A stretch of 64,000 nucleotides of DNA. Origin: Aegilops tauschii subsp. strangulata (lineage: Eukaryota; Streptophyta; Magnoliopsida; Poales; Poaceae). The notes beneath the pieces were generated by a model that was given only the letters and a program-made list of their open reading frames with translations, ran no database searches and had not been told where the DNA came from. The position numbers and the translations under genes were made by a program. This document shows positions 56,001 through 64,000 of the stretch, in pieces; position 1 is the first letter of the stretch, and each line of letters begins with the position of its first letter. Where the stretch lies: positions 324,225,294 to 324,289,293 of the forward strand of contig NC_053037.3 of NCBI RefSeq assembly GCF_002575655.3. The letters run 5' to 3'.

Positions 56001-57789
56001 GTTGGCGGCTCAGGGGGGTGCAGGTTGAAGATGAACTGCAGGCCCTCCCAAAACTATCCCATGTGAAGTGCCTCTTTGCTACCATTGCGTTCAGTTTCGA
56101 CAGTAACATTCAGATTCCATAGTAAATTTCAGTTTCGACAGTTAAGTTCAGAGTCAACAGTTTTTACCTCATTTGTTGTAGTCAGGTGGTTTTTGGTGAT
56201 GTAAATTTTACATCTATCACTTTTTTAAATGCATTTTACATCATCTATTGGAGATGCTATTAGAATCCCACTTGAGATTAATGATGTCTGTCTCGTGCTG
56301 CTTCAGCCTTGACGTCTTACGGCTCACCGGAGCTGCTCCAAGGACGGGACGATCCATCACAACAGAGCAGTGCCCTGGACGCCGTCTACAGATTCCTCGG
56401 ATCTTCCTCCACACCTCCGACAGCCACCTCTGCCTCAACTTCTTCAGCGACCAACCTAATGATGCTGAGGTTGACACGGCTACGGCAAAGAGTTGTACAC
56501 TTGTCGCAGCACTTACTACTCTACATTCATGTCGATCCATTAGGACTATTGTGGTTCAACGGAAAAACATAGCAATAGGAAATTTTCCTATGGCATTCTA
56601 CTATTCAATTATTCATGCATTTTGTTGAAAGGAATGGAGCAAAACATCCACCTAGACCTACTTTTCAAAATCATATGCATGAAAACAAGACCAAGTGCAT
56701 TAGTGGCAGAATAACATTCTAACTGTACATGCTTTCATATGGTTTCACTTTATTCTGGCCATGTTTCTTTGCATTCCTCCGCTCCTCCTTTTCCTGTGAA
56801 CCAAACACCCAAGTTGACAATCATGTGTTCACAAATGCTTTGTTTCCAATGTGCATTCCTATCCTATTCCGGTGTTTTTCTCCTATCCCTGCATTTTTAG
56901 AATCATGCGAGCCAAATGAGCCCTTACAGAATTACTTCAGTTACAGGTAGGTGTCGAAGAAAACTTTGTGTGGTTTGTCCTGCTCCTGCCACGACGTCGT
57001 CGACTTCGCCTGAGATGCTCCATTGGCAGAAGCATCCACCAAACCAGACATCACGACTCCTGACCGTCTTTCGCCGCCTCAGATCTCCTTCCCTGCCGCC
57101 GGCACCCACCACAACGACATCACCATCATCGACACAGCAGATGAACCTGAGGAGTACACGGGTCCACAAGAGAGGTCGCACTCTTTTGTTTCTGCTTATG
57201 TTATGCATTGCTTAATATTACCTGCTACTTTATTGTCCTGTTCACCTCTTAGACTCCAAGTCAGGTCCAAATTGATGTTCAAACTTGAGTTCTAAATTAG
57301 TTGTGGGGCACATATCGAGGCAGCAATGAATAGTATCTCTGTCGAATATCTGGTTCACCTAGGGTATGCCTATGTTGTTCATCTTGGGTGGGAAACAAAT
57401 AGTAAAGCAATCATCATCTATTTTTTATTAAATTAAAGCAATCATCAGCCTGCTATCATTATTTTTGGATCCATCCACTGGTTGTTACCATTACTCTAGA
57501 TTTCTGCATGCTCTCCTTACATAATCTCACTATATTTTTTTTGTATGCATGTCAGATATTGTACACAGTCATGCTGAACATGTAGAGAAAAAGAGAAGAG
57601 TTTTGCACGGCAATACAATGTCATGCAGACATCGCTCCATGGTGGGTTCAATGGCAAACCCTCCCCCCACCTCTCTAGATTGTAATCCAAAGGAAGATAT
57701 CTGTTCTAAGGCGGATTCAGACGCAGCTGACCACTCCTATTTACCCCCAAGGTGTTTGCTCTAACTTGGCATGATGATGTTAGACATAT

Positions 57790-58590
57790 CATGCATATGT
57801 TGCCTTGCAGTGCCTACTTTTGACATCATATATGTCATCTACTTAGTTTAGACATGTTCTGTAATGACACCTGTTTAGTTTCAATATCATATATGGGAAT
57901 TATGTAGTCTCATGTCTTTTAGCCAGCCATAATATATGTGAAATGTGCAACGCCATCCTGTTTAACCAGGCATCATATATTTGAATGATATCTAGCCCAT
58001 CCTTTTCTTCATTAAATTTCCATTTGTCGACAATGTTTGTACATTAAACTACTCTTCTTGTGAATCAGCCATTTGAGTGGGTGATGGAAAAAATCTGGAG
58101 TGCAAACAAGGCCTTCAGAGCAGACAATGCTACCTGTCGAAGTTGATCTCTTGCTGGGTCCCGATAGCTCCTCAGAGATGGATTCAGAGACAAATGACCA
58201 GTCCTATTCCCCCACCGAGGTGTATGCTCTAAATTGGCACGGTTCTACTACTCATATCATGCATATGGTGTCTTGCATTGCATAGTTTAGACATCATATA
58301 CACAATATTCAACACCATGTTCTTAGTTCAGACATCATATATGCGAATGCCCTCCGCTTAGCATAGAAATCACATATGTGAATTAAATCATGCGATCCTG
58401 GTTACTTAGATAACATGTATGTGAATTATGTCATGCGATCCTATTTAGTTAGTCATCATATCTTGAATTATGTTATGCTATGCTATCCAGTTTAGATAGA
58501 CATCATATATGTGAAATTATGTCATGCTATCTGTTTTAGTTAAACAATATACATGTCAATTATTTAATGCCCTCTTTTTTCCACACTATC
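57790..58590 (+). repeat. Intronic minisatellite of the Jorge-1 element gene
   Basis: Imperfect units of about 45 bp contain TAGACATCATATATGTGAAT and TATGTCATGC. They lie on both sides of the 58069-58219 exon and are the counterpart of blocks at 12230-13740. Confidence 0.6.
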
Positions 58591-60761
58591 TATTGCATCT
58601 GTCTCTCATGCAATGTCTATACATTCAATTATGTTTCCTGTTTATCATCCATTTGAATTGGAGCGGGTGATGGCAGTATCTAGCGGAGTAAAAACACGGT
58701 CTTCAAATAAAACAGTGCTACCTGTTGGTGGAGATAGCACCCCGGTTGTACATGCACGAGAACCAGCCCTACCACACATAACCCAGACTCTCACAGATTT
58801 TACCCCTACTGTGATTGACAGAGAAACAGCTTCACCCAATCTAACCCAAACCCCAGCAGATAGTAACCCAGTTCCTGTTGACACAGCACCATCTCCACCA
58901 CAGAGCTCCCAAACAAGAGCAGTTAGTAAGGCAGCTCCAGTGCCCAAAGCGCCAGTACTACCACGGCGAACCCCAACTCGACCAGTTAGTCACCTATTCC
59001 TGTGGAGGAAGCACAACTAGCCATTCATAGTTTAGCATCTATCGCATTTGATGTTGTTAAATTCTATGTGTGTATCTTCCCATCATGGAAATATCATACT
59101 GAAGATGAAGGAAAATGCCAGTTGCAGGTGTTTGTCCGGGAGTTATGTGTAAGTAATGTTATTCATGGCAATTACTTTGCTTTGTCCCATACATTCTACC
59201 TCCATGATGGTTATAATACAGCAAATTTTCCCATTTTTCTCTATAAAGAAGGAACGATTTGGAAACTCAGGATGAGGTAACCTGTGCTAATACCTCTGCT
59301 ATCTTCAAGAATGCTTGGTGGCAGTATCGGAATTACCTGAAGAAAACGTACTTCACTGGCAAAGAAACTCATCAAATTCCCTTACGTTCTCCTGAGACAC
59401 ATTTACTGGATGATGACTGGGAACGCCTTGTTCTTTACTGGTCCCGAACCAAGTATGTGGTAAGGTCTATGAGCTCATTTTATTTTAAGTACTATATGCT
59501 TGCATCTTAATGTACTCTGTTCATGTAGAAGAAGTGCTTAAACCTGAAGAACAACTGTTCTCATTTAAGATTCCATTGCTATCATGCATACTGCTTTGCT
59601 CTTGTATCACTATATTTACTCATACAAACTTATTTTTAAATTGAACTATCCAATGGAAACCCCAATGGCACAATACGTATGTTTACACGTGTTTCTTTAA
59701 CAGGTTTGCTATTATAAATAGCTCTGTTGATTTCAATTTCAATTGTGTATACAGTTGACTTCTCATATCATGCACATTACTAGCATCATAACAGGGCCAA
59801 TAGTGTTGTTGTACATATAGACCCGTGGTACCCATCTGAAATCTTGTTGTGCCGTTTAGTTTCCCACGCTTTGTATTATTTCAGTGCTGCTTTCTGTTGA
59901 ACTGATATGATTTGAACCGTGTCTCTATTTTGATTTGGCAAGACAATGCAGTGACCATAGGATATAGATATATGTTTGTTTGATGCTTTTATAATGTACT
60001 ACTTGGCAATAGAAGACTTGGTAGTTTAATCTTGTCCACCTTACTAATGAACTGGTTCACTGAAATGAGTTCATATACTAGTACATGCTAAATCTGTTAT
60101 GTGTCTGCTTGTTTCTTCTTTTAGAATGCTGACAGAATATTGGGGAAGAGTGCCTTATTAAGCAATGATAAAGGAAGTAATGCAGATAAGGTTCAAGATC
60201 GTGAGACATCCTTGTTGGTCTCCAACAAAGCTGATAAAACAGCTAAGGAAAACTATCTTGAAGACAGTGAGGGAACCCCAAAGTCCTGTCATGGTTTACT
60301 GTTCAAGTTACTGGCCACTACCGCTTGCACAAGCTATTCAAACTCATTGTCTGAATCAGTTCAGTTTCTTGAGTCTCAACTACAAGCTGAATGCCATCGA
60401 TCAGTTGTGCTGCGACAAGAAGCAGAAGGACAGCGGAAGTCCCTGGAGCATTCAGATGCATACTTTCTGGTGCAACAGCAAGCGTTGGAGGATTTTAGCG
60501 CCAAACAGGACAAAGCTAATAAGCTTGCTAAGATTATTGCCAGCATGGTGGATACCCAGGATAACGTTTCTTGAGCTCTTCTGAAGTTGTTTCAGTTATG
60601 GACTTGTTTTGCTGCTGTGTTTATTTGCATGGGTGGCCAATTTTGACGGCCAGTGTATGTAATATGCTGCTTTGTTCCCTATATTTGCACTGGTGGTGAA
60701 CTTTGATGCCCAGTGGATGTAATATGTGTAATAGCTGTAATAGGCTAGCGTTAGTTGCTTG

Positions 60762-62497
60762 TGTTGGGGAACGTAGTAATTTCAAAAAAATTCCTACGCA
60801 CACGCAAGATCATGGTGATGCATAGCAACGAGAGGGGAGAGTGTTGTCCACGTACCCTCGTAGACCGACAGCGGAAGCGTTATCACAACGCGGTTGATGT
60901 AGTCGTACGTCTTCACGATCCGACCGATCAAGTACCGAACGTACGGCACCTCCAAGTTCTACACACATTCAGCTCTATGACGTCCCTCGAACTCCGATCC
61001 AGCCGAGTGTTGAGGGAGAGTTTCGTCAGCACGACGGCGTGGTGACGATGATGATGTTCTACCGACGCAGGGCTTCGCCTAAGCTCCGCAACGGTATTAT
61101 CGAGGTGTAATATGGTGGAGGGGGGCACCGCACACGGCTAAAATATCGTATATCAAGTGTGTAGAGAGGTGCCCCCTGCCCCCGTATATAAAGGAGCAAG
61201 GGGGAGGCCGGCTGCCTATGGGCGCGCCAAGGAGAGGGGGGAGTCCTCCTCCTAGTAGGAGTAGGACTCCCCTTTCCTAGTCCTACTAGGAAAAGAAGGG
61301 GGAAGGAAAGAGAGGGAGAGGGAGAGGGAAAGGGGGCTGCGCCCCCCTCTCCTAGTCCAACTAGAAATCCTCCTGGGAGGGGGCGCGCCACCTCCTGGCT
61401 GCTGCCCTCTCTCTCCCCTCAAGGCCCACTAAGGCCCAATACTTCCCCGGGGGGTTCCGGTAACCCTCCGGCACTCCGGTTTAATCCGAAACTTCTCCGG
61501 AACACTTCCGGTGTCCGAATATAGTCGTCCAATATATCAATCTTTATGTCTCGACCATTTCGAGACTCCTCATCATGTCCGTGATCACATCCGGGACTCC
61601 GAACAACCTTCGGTACATCAAAACATATAAACTCATAATATAACTGTCATCATAACTTTAAGCGTGCGGACCCTTCGGGTTCGAGAACTATGTAGACATG
61701 ACCGAGACACCTCTCCGGTCAATAACCAATAGCGGGACCTGGATGCCCATATTGGCTACCACATATTCTACGAAGATCTTTATCGGTCAGACCGCATAAC
61801 AACATACGTTGTTCCCTTTGTCATCGGTATGTTACTTGCCCGAGATTCGATCGTCGGTATCTCGATACCTAGTTCAATCTCGTTACCGGCAAGTCTCTTT
61901 ACTCGTTCCGTAATACATCATCCCGCAACTAACTCATTAGTCACAATGCTTGCAAGGCTTATAGTGATGTGCATTATCGAGTGGGCCCAGAGATACCTCT
62001 CCGACAATCGGAGTGACAAATCCTAATCTCGAAATACGCCAACCCAACAAGTACCTTTGGAGACACCTGTAGAGCACCTTTATAATCACCCATTTACGTT
62101 GTGACGTTTGGTAGCACACAAAGTGTTCCTCCGGTAAACGGGAGTTGCATAATCTCATAGTTATAGGAACATGTATAAGTCATGAAGAAAGCAATAGCAA
62201 CATACTAAACGATCGGGTGCTAAGCTAACAGATTGGGTCATGTCAATCACGTCATTCTCCTAATGTGGTGATCCCGTTAATCAAATGACAACTCATGTCT
62301 ATGGCTAGGAAACATAACCATCTTTGATTAACGAGCTAGTCAAGTAGAGGCATACTAGTGACACTCTGTTTGTCTATGTATTCACACATGTATTATGTTT
62401 CCGGTTAATACAATTCTAGCATGAATAATAAACATTTATCATGATATAAGGAAATAAATAATACTTTATGATTGCCTCTAGGGCATATTTCCTTCAG
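60762..62497 (-). repeat. 3' LTR of the copia element, 1736 bp
   Basis: On the minus strand it begins TGAAGGAAATATGCCCTAGA and ends CTACGTTCCCCAACA, giving TG..CA borders typical of this group. The length is normal (about 1.7-1.8 kb). It contains no coding frame of note. Confidence 0.9.
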
Positions 62498-62512
62498 TCT
62501 CCCACTTGCACT
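62498..62512 (-). other. Polypurine tract
   Basis: GCAAGTGGGAGAC on the minus strand directly precedes the LTR. It primes plus-strand DNA synthesis in this element group and fixes this LTR as the 3' copy. Confidence 0.8.
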
Positions 62513-62529
62513 AGAGTCAATAATCTAGA

Positions 62530-64000
62530 TTACACAGTAATGATTCTCACACCCATGGAGTCTTGGTGCTGATCATGTTTTGCTCGTGGAAGAGGCTTAG
62601 TCAGCGGGTCTGCAACATTTAGATCCATATGTATCTTGCAATTTCTATGTCTCCCACCTGGACTAAATCCCGGATGCAATTGAAGCGTCTTCTGATGTGC
62701 TTGGTCCTCTTGTGAAATATGGATTCCTTTGCTAAGGCAATTGCACCAGTATTGTCACAAAAGATTTTCATTGGTCCCGATGTACTAGGTATGACACCTA
62801 GATCGGATATGAACTCCTTCATCCAGACTCCTTCATTTGCTGCTTCCGAAGCAGCTATGTATTCCGCTTCACACGTAGATCCCGCCACGACACTTTGCTT
62901 AGAACTGCACCAACTGACAGCTCCACCGTTCAATGTATATACGTATCCGGTTTGCGATTTCGAATCGTCCGGATCAGTGTCAAAGCTTGCATCAACGTAA
63001 CCTCTTACGATGAGCTCTTTGTCACCTCCATAAACGAGAAACATATCCTTAGTCCTTTTCAGGTATTTTAGGATGTTCTTGACCGCTGTCCAGTGATCCA
63101 CTCCTGGATTACTTTGGTACCTCCCTACTAAACTTATAGCAAGGGACACATCAGGTCTGGTACACAGCATTGCATACATGATAGAGCCTATGGCTGAAGC
63201 ATAGGGAACATCTTTCATCTTCTCTCTATCTTCTGAAGTGGTCGGGCATTGAGTCTTACTCAATCTCACACCTTGTAGTACAGGCAAGAACCCTTTCTTT
63301 GCTTGATCCATTTTGAACTTCTTCAAAACTTTGTCAAGGTATGTGCTTTGTGAAAGTCCAATTAAGCGTCTTGATCTATCTCTATAGATCTTTATGCCTA
63401 ATATATATGCAGCTTCACCGAGGTCTTTTATTGAAAAACTCTTATTCAAGTATCCCTTTATGCTATCCAGAAATTCTATATCATTTCCAATTAGTAATAT
63501 GTCATCCACATATAATATCAGAAATGCTATCGAGCTCCCACTCACTTTCTTGTAAATACAGGATTCTCCAAAAGTCTGTATAAAACCAAATGCTTTGATC
63601 ACACTATCAAAGCGTTTATTCCAACTCCAAGAGGCTTGCACCAGTCCATAAATGGATCGCTGGAGCTTGCACACTTTGTTAGCTCCCTTTGGATCGACAA
63701 AACCTTCCGGTTGCATCATATACAACTCTTCTTCCAGAAATCCATTCAGGAATGCAGTTTTGACATCCATTTGCCAAATTTAATAATCATAAAATGCGGC
63801 AATTGCTAACATGATTTGGACAGACTTAAACATCGCTACGGGTGAGAAGGTCTCATCGTAGTCAATCCCTTGAACTTGTCGAAAACCTTTCGCAACAAGT
63901 CGAGCTTTATAGACAGTAACATTACCATCAGCGTCAGTCTTCTTCTTGAAGATCATTTGTTTTCAATGGCTTGCCGACCATTGGGCAAGTCAACCAAAGT
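62530..64000 (-). pseudogene. Copia pol gene: reverse transcriptase and RNase H, broken
   Basis: The main open part (63770-62619) encodes 383 residues. It covers the reverse transcriptase from MDVKTAFLNG, through the catalytic YVDD at about residues 87-90, to the copia RNase H (GYVDASFDTDPDD, CEAEYIAAS, HIRRRFNCIRDLV). Three lesions are visible: a lost base near 63953, a TAA at 63779-63781 where Glu is expected, and a lost base near 62640 just before the conserved ADPLTKPLP end, which continues in another frame to the stop at 62530. Reverse transcriptase copies the element RNA into DNA in virus-like particles and RNase H removes the RNA strand. This copy cannot make a complete product. Confidence 0.9.

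Larger units (their letters stand above)
54929..60574 (+). pseudogene. Jorge-1 element gene with repeated exons and Ptta/En/Spm transposase-like domain
   Basis: This is a multi-exon gene on the plus strand. Related exon modules end in an acidic motif: DSSDEAEAYSAPPKRLY (about 55290), QPNDAEVDTATAKS (56480) and DTADEPEEYTGPQERSH (57160). Next come a CRHRSMVG exon (about 57555-57752), a PFE exon (58069-58219) and a longer PFE exon (58649-59148). Exon 59271-59459 encodes YRNYLKKTYFTGKETHQIPL and DDDWERLVLYWS, matching the plant Ptta/En/Spm transposase family (Transposase_24). The last exon (60125-60574) is a coiled coil. In En/Spm, the TnpA-type product binds subterminal repeats, a plausible role here. 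Lesions: one extra base in the 58069 exon, the acceptor AG of the 58649 exon changed to AT, and a frameshift near 58990. TnpD is absent. Confidence 0.6.
36964..60761 (+). mobile_element. Jorge-1, continuation after the nested insertion
   Basis: After the Helitron remnant AGTAGAGA, Jorge-1 B-end sequence continues in the same orientation as 5548-8871. A further subterminal unit at about 37400-37650 aligns in reverse with 33280-33500 of Jorge-2. Then come cargo (F-box gene, SINA-like pseudogene), blocks shared in reverse with Jorge-2 (51.1-52.5 kb) and the element gene (54.9-60.6 kb). A copia element interrupts it at 60762. The A end should lie beyond that copia element, outside the window. Confidence 0.6.
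60757..64000 (-). mobile_element. Copia retrotransposon of the BARE-1/WIS/Angela group, 3' part
   Basis: The element is on the minus strand. Within the window it has its 3' LTR (60762-62497), polypurine tract and the reverse transcriptase/RNase H part of pol; integrase, gag and the 5' LTR lie beyond. It inserted into Jorge-1: sequence before 60762 matches 10770 upward in reverse, and the Jorge-2 copy shows the empty site. The predicted 5-bp duplication is GCTTG (60757-60761). The pol gene is broken at three places, so it is inactive. Confidence 0.9.

Noticed and set aside
5548..60761. A single giant palindrome
   Set aside because: The inverted matches (5.5-8.9 with 33.3-37 kb; 10.9-17.2 with 54.7-60.7 kb) do not share one centre. 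Two elements in opposite orientation explain them.

Overview
The window looks like intergenic DNA from a Triticeae grass (wheat, Aegilops or a close relative). The reasons are a BARE-1/WIS/Angela-type copia element, CACTA elements with CACTACAA termini, Stowaway MITEs starting CTCCCTCCGTC, and small grass Helitrons ending CTAG behind a GTGC-AAC-GCAC hairpin. Family names such as Jorge, Angela and SINA-like are from memory. No database was searched, and all copy-to-copy comparisons were made by eye.

Almost everything can be read as one nest of transposons. A CACTA element (CACTA-3) ends at 3064 and carries a GRF zinc-finger gene. It sits in the leader of a gypsy element (3065-5547, minus strand) whose single LTR (3409-4937) has internal sequence on both sides. 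A large Jorge-like CACTA (Jorge-1) starts at 5548 and runs out of the window. At 8871/8872 it is interrupted by a small Helitron. At 8992/8993 that Helitron is interrupted by a second, oppositely oriented Jorge-like element (Jorge-2, 8993-36955, 27,963 bp, 3-bp target duplication AGT). Jorge-1 resumes at about 36964, where its subterminal repeats continue, and it is interrupted again at 60762 by a copia element that leaves the window.

The two Jorge elements share one plan in opposite orientations. They have an 'A' end, then a multi-exon element gene with repeated exons and a Ptta/En/Spm-type transposase-like domain (10.9-16.9 kb minus; 54.9-60.6 kb plus), then a second TATA-driven gene-like unit (28-30 kb plus; 51-52 kb minus), then a 'B' end made of 26-30 bp and about 650 bp subterminal repeats. 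Between these shared blocks each carries different gene-like cargo. Jorge-2 holds two related coiled-coil pseudogenes, an intact WRN-like 3'-5' exonuclease gene, and a head-to-head pair of copies of an unrecognised gene. Jorge-1 holds an F-box/FBD gene with frameshifts, a SINA-like pseudogene broken by a copia fragment, and copia gag pieces.

No rRNA, intact tRNA, CRISPR array or organelle segment was recognised. The most interesting signal is the pair of very large CACTA elements with a shared core and different captured genes. The modular exon duplications inside their own gene are a close second.
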